DNA of 64,000 bases from the NCBI RefSeq assembly GCF_019312585.1, contig NZ_JAHWDP010000001.1, forward strand, positions 372,001 to 436,000. Direction: 5' to 3'. Position 1 is the first letter of the stretch. The number at the start of each line of letters is the position of its first letter. A program made the translations under genes and the position numbers. Shown in pieces: positions 36,469 through 47,600 of this stretch. The stretch comes from Halomarinibacterium sedimenti. Its GTDB lineage: Bacteria; Bacteroidota; Bacteroidia; Flavobacteriales; Flavobacteriaceae. The notes beneath the pieces are model-generated. The model worked only from the letters and a program-made list of their open reading frames with translations, was not told the DNA's origin and did no database searches.

Positions 36469-39400
36469 ATGAAAAACAAACTACTAACTAAACTTTTGTT
36501 GCTCCCATTATTTATACTAATGGGTAGTTCCGCATTAGCGCAAATTACTGTTGGTGGAAATGTATCTGATGCTAACGGGCCTGTTCCTGGAGTAAACGTT
36601 ATTGTTAAAGGGACGTCAAACGGAGCACAATCAGACTTTGATGGTAACTATTCTCTTGATAATGTTGCCACTGATGCTGTGCTAGTTTTTAGCTATATTG
36701 GATACACCACTCAAGAGGTTTCAGTTAACGGAAAATCAACTGTTAATGTATTTTTACAGGAAGATGTTGAGTCACTTGCCGAAGTTGTAGTAATTGGTTA
36801 CGGTACAACTACTGTAAGAGATGCTACTGGTTCTGTTACGGCTGTAACCTCTGAGGATTTTAACCAAGGGGTAATTACATCGCCAGAACAATTAATACAA
36901 GGTAAGACCGCAGGGGTACAAATTTCACAAAGCAGTGGTGAGCCTGGAGCGGGTATTGACATCCGTATTCGAGGTGCTAACTCAGTTAGATCTAACAACA
37001 ATCCATTGTTTGTAGTAGATGGTATTCCACTATCTGGTGGAAACACATCTGCAGAAGGAGCAAATATTGGGGTTGGTACTACAGCCTCTAAAAACCCTTT
37101 AAGTTTCCTTAACCCTAATGACATTGAAAGCATAAGTATCCTAAAAGATGCTTCTGCAACTGCTATTTACGGTTCTAGAGGTGCAAATGGGGTTGTGTTT
37201 ATTACCACAAAATCTGGTAAAGGTGCACGTGGTAGTTCATGGGACTTTTCTTCAAATTTGAGTATTGCATCTGTTCCAAAAAAGTATGACTTACTTTCTG
37301 GAGATGAATTTCTAGAACAAACCGAGCTTGCTGGATTTAATGTTTCAGAAAAAGATTTTGGTTCAAATACAGATTGGCAAGATTATATTTTCAGAACTTC
37401 AGCTTCAACTAACAATGACTTATCGTATTCGAACAACTATGGTAGTGGTAACTTAAGAGCTACCTTTGGATATGGTAAAACTTTTGGAGTTGTTGAGAAT
37501 AGTGATTTAGAAAGAATCACGGGTCGTTTAAATATGAATCACAGATTATTGAACAATAAACTTAAATTAGGTTTACAATCTTCAATTTCTCGTGTTAATG
37601 ACGAAACTGCTCCACTTGGTGGAAGTGCAGGATTTAGAGGAGATTTAATCGGTGCTGCTTATTCAGCCAACCCAACTTGGCCAACAAATCCTGATTTTGA
37701 TGGTACTGGAGGTCTTTTAAGTCCAGCAACGGCTTTAGCTTATACTCAGAATATTTCTAACACGAACCGTGCTTTAGTAAATTTCTCTGCAGAATATGCT
37801 ATTATCCCAGAACTTTCGGCTAAAATTAACTTAGGTTATGATACTTCTGAATCAACAAGAACAGCTGTTGCCTCTGGAAGAGCAAGAAATTTTGACCAAG
37901 GAGCTTTTGGTAATGGTATTGGTGCTATTAATGACCTTAATACCGAAAGTAAACTTCTTGAAGCTACACTTAACTACAAAAAAGATTTCTCAAACTCATC
38001 TTTAGATGTTCTTGTAGGGTATTCATTCCAAGATTTCCAAAGAGATGGAAGAAATATAAGTGGATGGGGATTCTTTACAGAGGATATGAATGAAATGGGT
38101 GAAGACCTTGAAAACACAGCAAATAGAATTGAAGATAATATCACTGGAGATTATCAACAATACGGATATGCAGGAAATATTTCTGATGGTATTTTTGTAA
38201 ACAGATTATTCCCAGAGCCATCTACAGATTTTATCGTAGGTCTTGGTAATCTAGGGGTTAAATCTTTATTTGTTGACACTTTTGATAATACCGATGAAAT
38301 TCAATCGTATTTTGGTAGAATTAACTACTCAATCGCAGACAAGTATTTATTTACAGGAACAGTTAGAGCAGATGGTTCATCAAGATTTGGAGAGGATAAC
38401 CAATATGGTATCTTCCCTTCTGGAGCGTTTGCTTGGAAAATCAATAATGAAGATTTTGTAGGAGATTCAGTTTCAACTTTAAAACTTCGTTTAGGTTATG
38501 GTATTACTGGTAACCAAGAAGGTCTAGGATACGGAAACTTTACCCAAAGACAACGTTACGCTGGAGGAGATGTAATTAGTGATGGTGGTGAAATCAACAT
38601 TCCTGGTATTGTGGATGTATCATTCCCTAATCCTGAATTAAAATGGGAAGAAACAACTCAATACGGAGTAGGTCTAGACTTTGGATTTAACGATGACAGA
38701 TTTACTGGAACAGTTGATGTATACAGAAAAGAAACAACAGACTTGTTATTTAATGTATTAGCAGCTCAGCCTTCTGTACAACCATTCTTATTCTTAAACT
38801 TACCTGATTCAAAAGTTGTAAACGAAGGAATTGAATTCTCTCTTGCTTATGATATTATTGACGGGGAGGATATTTCCTGGAATGCTGGATTTAATGTGGC
38901 TTACAACAAGAACATGGTTGAAGAATTACAAGGAGAATTTAACGCAGGTACTATCCGTGGACAAGGATTGTCTTTAGCATTTGCTCAAAAGCTTCAAGCT
39001 GGACAACCTTTATTCTCTTATTTTTTAAGAGAGTTTGAAGGATTTGATCCTGCAACTGGACAACCAATCCAAACAGACGTTCAAGAGTTTGTGGATAAAA
39101 GTGCTTTACCAGATTTAACTGGAGGATTTTCTACATCTTTCTCTTATAAAAACTGGACCGCTTCTACTTACTTTGCTGGACAATTTGGACACTACATCTA
39201 CAATAACACAGCTAATGCATTCTTTACGGCTGGTGCTTTTAGAGGAGGTAGAAATGTACCTTTAGATGTATTAACGACTGGAGAATCTTTTGATGCAGCA
39301 GCAGATGTTTCTACAAGATTCTTAGAGAGCGGAGACTTTATACGTATGCAAAATGCTACTGTTAGCTATGCTTGGCCTTTAAAAGAAGATGCTTTCTTCT

Positions 39401-39588
39401 CAAACTTAGTTTTATCAGTAACAGGTCAAAACCTATTTGTAATTACAGATTACACAGGTCTTGATCCAGAAGTAAGCTCTTCACCTGCAGGTGCAGACTT
39501 ACTTAATGGTTTACCTGTTTTTGGTATTGACTATGCATCTTTCCCAAGACCAAGAACTTTCACATTAGGATTTAATGCTAAATTTTAA
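36469..39588 (+). CDS. SusC-like TonB-dependent outer-membrane receptor
   Basis: This 1,039-residue protein imports oligosaccharides through the outer membrane together with the SusD-like lid. It has a signal peptide (about 1-24), a carboxypeptidase-regulatory-like domain (about 28-105), a TonB-box region with VVVIGYGT, a plug domain (about 120-240; NNNPLFVVDGIPL, SILKDASATAIYGSRGANGV in the usual order) and a 22-strand barrel ending in an aromatic-rich strand with terminal Phe. The SusD partner follows after 5 bp. The LacI operator and adjacent GH32 suggest a fructan or sucrose-type ligand, though this is inference. Confidence 0.95.
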   Translation: MKNKLLTKLLLLPLFILMGSSALAQITVGGNVSDANGPVPGVNVIVKGTSNGAQSDFDGNYSLDNVATDAVLVFSYIGYTTQEVSVNGKSTVNVFLQEDVESLAEVVVIGYGTTTVRDATGSVTAVTSEDFNQGVITSPEQLIQGKTAGVQISQSSGEPGAGIDIRIRGANSVRSNNNPLFVVDGIPLSGGNTSAEGANIGVGTTASKNPLSFLNPNDIESISILKDASATAIYGSRGANGVVFITTKSGKGARGSSWDFSSNLSIASVPKKYDLLSGDEFLEQTELAGFNVSEKDFGSNTDWQDYIFRTSASTNNDLSYSNNYGSGNLRATFGYGKTFGVVENSDLERITGRLNMNHRLLNNKLKLGLQSSISRVNDETAPLGGSAGFRGDLIGAAYSANPTWPTNPDFDGTGGLLSPATALAYTQNISNTNRALVNFSAEYAIIPELSAKINLGYDTSESTRTAVASGRARNFDQGAFGNGIGAINDLNTESKLLEATLNYKKDFSNSSLDVLVGYSFQDFQRDGRNISGWGFFTEDMNEMGEDLENTANRIEDNITGDYQQYGYAGNISDGIFVNRLFPEPSTDFIVGLGNLGVKSLFVDTFDNTDEIQSYFGRINYSIADKYLFTGTVRADGSSRFGEDNQYGIFPSGAFAWKINNEDFVGDSVSTLKLRLGYGITGNQEGLGYGNFTQRQRYAGGDVISDGGEINIPGIVDVSFPNPELKWEETTQYGVGLDFGFNDDRFTGTVDVYRKETTDLLFNVLAAQPSVQPFLFLNLPDSKVVNEGIEFSLAYDIIDGEDISWNAGFNVAYNKNMVEELQGEFNAGTIRGQGLSLAFAQKLQAGQPLFSYFLREFEGFDPATGQPIQTDVQEFVDKSALPDLTGGFSTSFSYKNWTASTYFAGQFGHYIYNNTANAFFTAGAFRGGRNVPLDVLTTGESFDAAADVSTRFLESGDFIRMQNATVSYAWPLKEDAFFSNLVLSVTGQNLFVITDYTGLDPEVSSSPAGADLLNGLPVFGIDYASFPRPRTFTLGFNAKF

Positions 39589-39593
39589 AAAAA

Positions 39594-41150
39594 ATGAATA
39601 TGAAAAAAAGATTTTATAACTACTTAAAACCAATTTTTACAATTGCGTTTTTATCTATAATTACTGTATCATGTACAGACCTAGCAATTGAAGAAACTGA
39701 TTCAATTATTGCTGAAGGATCTGTAGTATTTGAAGGAGTAGCAGATGTAGATGCTTCTATTACAAACCTTTATAATGATACTTATGGACAACTAGGAGAT
39801 CAAGCAAATTTCTTTGCTTTGAACGAAGTTTCTACAGATGAAACTCTAGTACCAACAAGAGGAACCGACTGGGGTGATAATGGAATTTGGAGAACACTTC
39901 ACTCTCATACTTGGAGTGCTACTCACCAATATATCCTTTCCACTTGGAATAACTTAAACCAAAATGTTTTGAGAGCATCTCAAATCATTGACCCTTTAAG
40001 TGGTCCAACTGCAGCCCAAGAAGCTGATGCTCGTTTCTTAAGAGCATTTAGTATGTACTTTGTATTGGATATGTGGGGTGTTGCTCCATATAGAAACCCA
40101 ACAGATGGAGCCGATGTGAATCCTTCTGTTCTTTCTGCCCAAGAAGCCTATGATTTTGTTGTTAATGACCTAGAAACTGCTATTCCTAATTTACCCGCGA
40201 ATGGCCCAAGTGAGAGTAACAATAGAGCTACAAAAGCAGCTGCTAATTTTCTTTTAGCAAAAGTTATTTTGAATTCTGAAAGATATACTGGCAGCGCGCC
40301 TAACTATCAAAGAGTAGTGGATCTTGTTGACGCAATCGCTGCAGATGGTTATGCATTACAAGCAGGTTATTTTGATTTATTCGAGCAAACTCTGGATAAC
40401 GAAACTATTTGGTTCGCAAATACAGGTGTTGGAAATAGAATATGGAATGGATTACACTATAACCAAAACTCTCCAGATAACACTGGGGGTGGATGGAATG
40501 GTTTCTCAACCTTAGCTGAATTTTACGATAGTTTTGAAGGTGATCCAAATAGCAACTACGTTGGAGATAATCAAGAAGAAAGAAGAGGATGGGTGCCAGA
40601 TGCATCTAATGCCAATTCAGATAACTTAGGTATTGGCTACGGATTCCTAATTGGACAACAATACAATGAGGATGGTTCAATATTAAATGATAGAACAGGT
40701 GAGCCACTTGTTTTCACTAAAGAAATGCCAGGACTTTCTGGAAATGGTGAAAACACTGGTGTTCGTATTATAAAATATCACCCAGGTGGAGAAGGTGGTT
40801 CATTTAGAGGACACGAAATCGTATTCCGTTATGCAGATGCTCATTTAATGAAAGCAGAAGCTATGATGAGAATGGGAGGAAGCGCAACAACTTTAGTTAA
40901 CGAACTAAGAACTCTTAGAGGAGCAACTCCACTAGGAAGTGTATCTGAAGCAGATATGCTTGCTGAAAGAGGGCGTGAACTTTATGTAGAATTCTGGAGA
41001 AGAAACGATATGTTACGTTTTGGACAGTTTACTAGAAACTGGGAATTTAAGAATGAGGCTTCTGTTGGAGATCCAACTTGGAACCTTTATCCTATTCCAG
41101 TTAACGCATTACTTTCTAACCCTAACTTGGTTCAGAATCCTGGTTACTAA
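39594..41150 (+). CDS. SusD/RagB-like surface glycan-binding lipoprotein
   Basis: This 518-residue outer-membrane lipoprotein (lipobox VSCTD) is the substrate-binding lid of the SusC channel. It shows the SusD/RagB pattern: an N-terminal helical TPR-like scaffold, an ARFLRAF motif (about 140-150), and the C-terminal RYADAHLMKAEAMMR and GRELYVEFWRRNDMLRFGQF blocks. It may start at 39594 or at the ATG two codons on. A terminator follows about 20 bp after the stop and separates it from the FG-GAP operon. Confidence 0.95.
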   Translation: MNMKKRFYNYLKPIFTIAFLSIITVSCTDLAIEETDSIIAEGSVVFEGVADVDASITNLYNDTYGQLGDQANFFALNEVSTDETLVPTRGTDWGDNGIWRTLHSHTWSATHQYILSTWNNLNQNVLRASQIIDPLSGPTAAQEADARFLRAFSMYFVLDMWGVAPYRNPTDGADVNPSVLSAQEAYDFVVNDLETAIPNLPANGPSESNNRATKAAANFLLAKVILNSERYTGSAPNYQRVVDLVDAIAADGYALQAGYFDLFEQTLDNETIWFANTGVGNRIWNGLHYNQNSPDNTGGGWNGFSTLAEFYDSFEGDPNSNYVGDNQEERRGWVPDASNANSDNLGIGYGFLIGQQYNEDGSILNDRTGEPLVFTKEMPGLSGNGENTGVRIIKYHPGGEGGSFRGHEIVFRYADAHLMKAEAMMRMGGSATTLVNELRTLRGATPLGSVSEADMLAERGRELYVEFWRRNDMLRFGQFTRNWEFKNEASVGDPTWNLYPIPVNALLSNPNLVQNPGY

Positions 41151-41170
41151 TTTTAACCAGAAGCAAACTA

Positions 41171-41197
41171 TAAAAGGTCGCCTAAATGGCGACCTTT
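41171..41197 (+). terminator. intrinsic terminator after susD
   Basis: AAAAGGTCGCC and GGCGACCTTTT form a perfect 11-bp stem with a 5-base loop, followed by further T residues. It ends the susCD transcript. Confidence 0.92.
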
Positions 41198-41272
41198 TTG
41201 TTTAAAGTACTTCCTTAATTTTTCATTAATCTTTTTAATGTTCAATTAATTCAATGATGTTATTCTAAACCA

Positions 41273-41292
41273 TAAATTAGCTTGCTAATTTA
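41273..41292. promoter_or_regulatory. palindrome over the putative promoter of the FG-GAP/haloperoxidase operon
   Basis: TAAATTAGCTTGCTAATTTA is a perfect 9-bp inverted repeat with a 2-bp centre. It ends 30 bp before the first start codon and covers TAATTTAA (41286-41293), which resembles a -7 box. It differs from the LacI-type sites in this window, so another regulator may bind here. Confidence 0.55.
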
Positions 41293-41322
41293 ACTGCGCA
41301 AAATACCTCTCAAAATTTAGGC

Positions 41323-44300
41323 ATGACCACTCAAAAAATTCTGCTTTTTATTTTACTATTTGTCATATTTGGGTGTTCAAAAAAAGAAAACACACTTTTT
41401 GTATCACTATCACCAAGTAAAACAGGTATTAATTTTGAGAACAAGATTGAATCTTCAGTAAATCTCAATATTCTCAATTATATCTATTATTATAATGGTG
41501 CTGGTGTTGCTTCGGCAGATTTTAATAATGATGGTCTTATAGACCTTTATTTTACCGCAAATCAATCGGATGATAAATTATTTCTTAACAAAGGTGATTT
41601 TCAGTTTGAAGATATTTCAAAAGAAGCAGGTATCAATAACGAAAAAGGATGGACCAACGGTGTCTCTATCGTAGATATTAACCAAGATGGATGGATGGAC
41701 ATCTATATTTGCAAAACCGGAAATTATCTCAATGTAAAAGGTCATAATCTATTATTTATTAACCAAGGAATCTCTAATAATGGGCATCCTACTTTTAAAG
41801 AAGAAGCAAGTCAATACGGATTAGATTTTATTAGGTTTTCTACCCAAGCTAGTTTTTTTGATTACGATCTGGACGGAGATTTAGATATGTATCTCTTAAA
41901 CCATAGCACTAACCCTAATCAAAACTATGGAAAAGGCAGTATGCGAAATATCCCCAACAAAGAATCGGGTGATAAACTTTTTGAAAACAAAGACGGTTTA
42001 TTTGAAGATGTTTCGGAAGTCTCAGGAATATTTCAAAGCAAATTTAGCTATGGACTTGGTGTTTCAGTAAGTGATGTCAATAATGATGGGTTTCCTGATA
42101 TTTACATTAGCAACGATTTTTTTGAGAATGATTATCTCTACATCAATCAAGGTGATAAAACTTTTAAGGAGGTCATTCATTCAGAAAATTCTCCCATAGG
42201 GCACACCACGCATTATTCTATGGGGAATGATATAGCCGATATTAATAATGACGGTTTTACCGATATTATTTCGGTAGATATGCTTCCCGAAGAATTAAAA
42301 ACCTATAAAACTTCGGGTACCGAATTTAATTACCAAAATTACTCCAACTATGTTAAAAATGGTTATGCCTATCAATTTATGCAGAATACACTGCAACTTA
42401 ATAATGGTAATGGCAGTTTTAGTGAAACAGGATATCTAAGTGGTATTGCTGCCACCGAATGGTCTTGGAGCCCTTTAATAGCAGATTTTGACAACGACGG
42501 ACTTCATGATATATACATTACCAACGGAATATTGGGAGCTACAAATGATATGGATTTTATCAACTTTATTGCCAATGATAATATTCAAAAGTCTTTAGGA
42601 AAAAATATGTCTGAAAAGGAAATGGAATTCATTAAAAAAATTCCTGAAAAGAAGACGGCCAATTATTTTTTCAGAAATACAAAAAACAATCAATTTGAAG
42701 ATGTCTCTGAAGCTTGGTCTATAGAAACACCCTCTTTTAGCAATGGAGCTTGTTATGCAGACCTAGACAACGACGGTGATCTGGACCTCATTGTAAATAA
42801 TGTAAATGAACCTGCTTTCGTTCTAGAAAACAAACAAAACGAATCCCCACAAAAAAGAAATTATCTTAAGGTTACATTTGAAGGAAGCCAAACAAACCGA
42901 TATGGAATTGGAGCAAAGGTGATTGTCTACAGTGGAAATCAAAAAGTACTAAAAGAGAACTATACCACAAGAGGCTATCTTTCGGCAGTAGCTCCCCAGT
43001 TACATTTTGGGATGGACACGATAAAAAAAATAGATTCCATTCATGTTGTTTGGACAAATAAGTCATTTGAAAGTATTAAAAATGTTGAAGCCAATCAAAC
43101 CCTACAATTTGTTCAGAAAAATGCAAATGGAGATTACTACAGAATTTTCAAATCTCAATCAAACGTTCTGTTAACTCAAGTTGATACCCCCCTGCCCTAT
43201 TCGCATAAAGAAAACACCAATATTGAATTTAACCGTAATCCACTCATTCCTTTTTCAACTGCTAATGAAGGTCCTGGGGTTTCTGTTGCAGATATTAATA
43301 ATGATGGTTTGGAGGATATCTTTTTAAGTGGTGCCAAAGGACAGGAATCTCACCTATATCTACAGAATAAGGAAGGAAAATTTGAAATGCAACAAAAGGA
43401 ATTATTTCAAGAGGATATATTAAACGAAGATGTTTCACATGTTTTCTTTGACGCCAATAATGATGGCTTTAAAGATTTACTAGTGGTTAGTGGAGGTAAT
43501 GAATTTAGAGAAGGGAAAGCACTTTCGCCAAGATTTTATAGAAATGAAAAAGGCGTTTTTAGAAAGGACTCAACTCAATTTAAAAATGTATTTGTCAATG
43601 CTTCTAAGGTCACTACTATCGATTTTGACAATGACTCCTTTTTAGATGTATGCATTACTTCTAATGTGGTTCCACAAAAGTTTGGATACACCCCTAAGCA
43701 ATATGTATTCAAAAATGATGGAAAGGGTAATTTCGTGGATGTCACCGAACTTTATGGAAACGAATTCATGAACATTGGAAATTGCAACGATATTATTTGG
43801 GTAGATCTTAACAACGATACTTTTAAAGATGCCATTGTGGTGGGTGATTGGATGCCTATTTCCGTTTTTATAAATGACGGAAAGAAATTAACCTTGCAAA
43901 AAGGTAATGTATTAGACGCCACTAACGGATTTTGGAACACGATCAAAGCTGCCGATTTTGACAATGACGGTGATATTGACTTGGTTGCTGGAAATTGGGG
44001 ACTTAATTCCCGTTTAAAGGCTTCCCATAAAGAACCAATTACCCTTTATAAAACAGATTTTGACAACAATGGTTTTGAAGAAACAGTGGTCACCTATTTT
44101 TATAAAGGAACTGAAACCACAGTAGCCTCAAAGGAGGAATTGTCCAAACAAATGCCTTTTCTGAACAAACAATACTTATCGTTTAATGACTTTGCGAATG
44201 CGACTGTGAAAGAAGTTTTTTTAGAAGAAAAACTCAATAATTCGCTTCAAAAAAAGGTGTACGAATTGGCATCTTGTTATTTTGAAAATACTGGGAATAA

Positions 44301-44625
44301 TACCTTCAAAAAACATACTCTTCCTTTTGGTGCGCAAGTCTCATCGGTGAATGATATTTGGGTAGAAGATGTTAATAATGACGGAAATTTAGACCTCCTA
44401 TTAGTAGGCAATAATTTTGAAATTAGCACACAATTAAGCAGATTAGATGCTTCTAGAGGTGTCTTATTAATTAATGACGGAAAAGCTAATTTTACCGAAA
44501 AGAAAGACGAAAAGTTTATGTTGTCAGGTGCATGCCGTAGCATCGAGAAACTAACAATTAAAAGCGAGACGTATTTAATTATCACTCGTAATAATAACAC
44601 ACCATTATTTTTAAAGAAAAATTAA
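41323..44625 (+). CDS. FG-GAP/VCBS-repeat and ASPIC/UnbV lipoprotein 1
   Basis: The 1,100-residue protein has a lipobox (FGCSKK) and tandem FG-GAP/VCBS repeats with Ca2+-type DxDxDG loops (DFNNDGLIDLYF; DYDLDGDLDMY), forming beta-propellers before and after a central ASPIC/UnbV domain (about 513-596). It is probably surface- or periplasm-facing and may bind a ligand; no catalytic site is visible. Two paralogs follow directly. Such proteins are often found near SusC/D pairs in Bacteroidota, but their role is not established. Confidence 0.88.
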   Translation: MTTQKILLFILLFVIFGCSKKENTLFVSLSPSKTGINFENKIESSVNLNILNYIYYYNGAGVASADFNNDGLIDLYFTANQSDDKLFLNKGDFQFEDISKEAGINNEKGWTNGVSIVDINQDGWMDIYICKTGNYLNVKGHNLLFINQGISNNGHPTFKEEASQYGLDFIRFSTQASFFDYDLDGDLDMYLLNHSTNPNQNYGKGSMRNIPNKESGDKLFENKDGLFEDVSEVSGIFQSKFSYGLGVSVSDVNNDGFPDIYISNDFFENDYLYINQGDKTFKEVIHSENSPIGHTTHYSMGNDIADINNDGFTDIISVDMLPEELKTYKTSGTEFNYQNYSNYVKNGYAYQFMQNTLQLNNGNGSFSETGYLSGIAATEWSWSPLIADFDNDGLHDIYITNGILGATNDMDFINFIANDNIQKSLGKNMSEKEMEFIKKIPEKKTANYFFRNTKNNQFEDVSEAWSIETPSFSNGACYADLDNDGDLDLIVNNVNEPAFVLENKQNESPQKRNYLKVTFEGSQTNRYGIGAKVIVYSGNQKVLKENYTTRGYLSAVAPQLHFGMDTIKKIDSIHVVWTNKSFESIKNVEANQTLQFVQKNANGDYYRIFKSQSNVLLTQVDTPLPYSHKENTNIEFNRNPLIPFSTANEGPGVSVADINNDGLEDIFLSGAKGQESHLYLQNKEGKFEMQQKELFQEDILNEDVSHVFFDANNDGFKDLLVVSGGNEFREGKALSPRFYRNEKGVFRKDSTQFKNVFVNASKVTTIDFDNDSFLDVCITSNVVPQKFGYTPKQYVFKNDGKGNFVDVTELYGNEFMNIGNCNDIIWVDLNNDTFKDAIVVGDWMPISVFINDGKKLTLQKGNVLDATNGFWNTIKAADFDNDGDIDLVAGNWGLNSRLKASHKEPITLYKTDFDNNGFEETVVTYFYKGTETTVASKEELSKQMPFLNKQYLSFNDFANATVKEVFLEEKLNNSLQKKVYELASCYFENTGNNTFKKHTLPFGAQVSSVNDIWVEDVNNDGNLDLLLVGNNFEISTQLSRLDASRGVLLINDGKANFTEKKDEKFMLSGACRSIEKLTIKSETYLIITRNNNTPLFLKKN

Positions 44626-44637
44626 TTGAATATCCAT

Positions 44638-47600
44638 ATGCAATTTTCAAAAACAATCATAATTGTCTTAGCTCTCATAGTTATAAGTTGTACTACCAAC
44701 AATGACGAAAAGACTAGTAAAGAAGAGACCACGCCACTTTTTTCATTAGTAGCTTCATCACAATCTAATATTACGTTTACCAACAAGGTTGTAAACCAAA
44801 AGGACTTCAATATTTTTAAATATAGAAATTTCTACAACGGTGGTGGTGTTGCTATTGGAGATATCAATAACGATGGTCTGTCTGATATTTTCCTTACCGC
44901 CAATATGGAAGAAAATAAATTATACCTCAACAAAGGCAATATGGTTTTTGAGGATATTACTGAAAAAGCTGGAGTAGCTGGAAACAAGCCTTGGTCAACA
45001 GGGGTGGTTATGGTAGACATTAATGCCGATGGCCTATTGGATATTTATGTGAGCAATGCTGGAAATATGGAAGGGGAAAATCATAATAACGATTTGTACA
45101 TCAACAATGGAGACCTCACTTTTACTGAAATGGCCAAGGAATACAATCTTGCCGAAACCGGTTTTACCACTCATGCTTCTTTCTTTGACTATGACCTTGA
45201 TGGTGACCTAGATGCCTATATTTTGAATAACAGTAATATTCCTGTCAGCAGTTTAGGTTTTGCGCATCAGCGAGATGTAAGAGCTCAAGATTGGAATGTT
45301 CCAAAAATGTTTCGAGGTGTGGGAGACATGCTTCTTAGAAATGATAATGGAAAATTTGTAGAGGTGAGTGAAGAAGCTGGTATCTACGGTAGTTTAATTG
45401 GGTTTGGACTAGGTGTTATGGTGAGTGATGTAAATAATGACTTATACCCAGATATTTATGTGTCCAACGATTTTTACGAGCGAGATTATTTATACATCAA
45501 TAATCAAGATGGAACCTTTACAGAAGATATCGAAAATTGGATGTCGCACCTTTGTTTATCAGCTATGGGTGTTGATATGGCAGATATAAACAATGACGGA
45601 AATGCCGATATATTTATCACGGATATGCTTCCCGAAGGTGACGAACGGGTAAAATCTGTGATGGAATTTGAAGGCTATAATGTATTTAAACTGAAGCAAG
45701 GCAAAGATTTTTATCAGCAGTACATTCAAAACACACTGCAATTGAATAATGGAAACGGTAGCTATTCTGAAATTGCCTATTTCAGTGGAGTTTCGGCCAC
45801 CGACTGGAGTTGGTCTGGATTGTTATTTGATATGGACAATGACGGATTTCGAGATATTTTTGTGACAAACGGAATCAATCACGACCTCACCGATCTCGAT
45901 TTTGTCGACTTTTTTGCTAATGAAATTATTCAGGATATGGCGCTCACAGGAAGAAAAGAAGCCATTGACTCCATCATTAATAAAATGCCCGTAGTCCCTA
46001 TTCCAAATTATGCTTTTAAAAACAATAGGGATTTAACGTTTAGCAATGAAGCAGAGGCTTGGGGACTAGGTGTGCCAAGCATGTCTAATGGTGCAGCCTA
46101 TGGCGATTTGGATAATGACGGAGATTTAGACTTAGTCGTGAATAATGTAAATATGCAAACGTTTTTATATGAAAACAATTCAGAAAAGGTTTCCAATTAC
46201 AATCACATCACCTTAAAATTTGAAGGTTCACAAAAAAACCCGTTTGCCGTGGGTACTACTGTTAAAATGTACTACGAAGGAAACGTTGTCCTGCAAGAAC
46301 TAATCCCTTCGCGAGGGTTTCAGTCTTCAATGGACTACCCAATGACTATTGGCTTAGGAAATACCAAAAAAATTGATTCCATTCGTGTGATTTGGCCAGA
46401 CCACACCACCTCAAAAATGGAGCAAATTAATGCTAATCAAGTTATTACTTTTAAACATAAAGAGAATATTGGAGTGTTTAAAATTCCGAAAAAAGAAACT
46501 CAAAAAACACTTCTAAAAGAAATTCCAAATACGCTATTGACAAAACACAATGAAAACGAATACAACGATTTTGACTATGAAGGGCTTATCTACAAAAAAA
46601 TATCCCAAGAAGGACCTTGCCTAGCAACTGGGGACATTAATGGAGATGGAAATGAAGATGTGTTTATTGGAGGAGCAAAAGATCAAGCGGGTACCATTTT
46701 TATACACAATGGAAATGGAGATTTAAAACCGAAAAAAAGTACTGCCCTTGAAATAGATCGTGCTTTTGAAGATACTGCAGCCTCATTTTTTGATGCCGAT
46801 GGGGATGGCGATTTGGACTTAATGGTAGGCTCCGGTGGGAATCAAGTTAATGAATCGGCTCGAGAGAGTATTCGGTTGTATTTAAATGATGGCAAAGGCA
46901 ACTTCACCAAAGGAAGCCTTCCTCAAGTATCCAATATCAATAACATTTCTACAATTGCGGCAAACGATTTTGATAATGACGGCGATATCGATGTATTTGT
47001 GGGTTCACGAAGTATTGTTGGGGTGTATGGAATGGATCCTAGTCATATTTTATTACGTAATGAAGGAAATGGCGTCTTTATAAATACTGCGCCAGATATA
47101 ACGAAAGAGCTAAAACTAAGTGGAATGATTACCGATGCCAAATGGGTGGATATTGACGGCGATTCTCAAAAGGAATTAGTTACCGTTTCAGATTGGGGTG
47201 CCCCTTTGGTATATAGAAATATAAATGGGGTTTTAAAGAAACAATCTTCCACACTGGACAATCTTCAAGGATGGTGGAATATTATTCAGCCTGTAGATAT
47301 TGACGGCGATGGGGACGAAGATTTTATTTTAGGGAACCAAGGGAAAAATCTTCATTACACTCCTTCTTCAGAAAACGTGATGAAACTCTGGGTGAACGAC
47401 TTTGATAATAACGGAACTTTTGAACAAATTGTTACCCAAACTATTAATGGAAAAGATATGCCTGTGCATCAAAAAAGAGAATTAACCACGCAAATGGTGG
47501 CGCTTAAAAAGCAAAATTTAAAAGCTTCAGAATATGCAAAAAAATCCATTCAAGAATTATTTCCGGAAGCCGTATTAAAGAAAACCACCGTAAAACAAGT

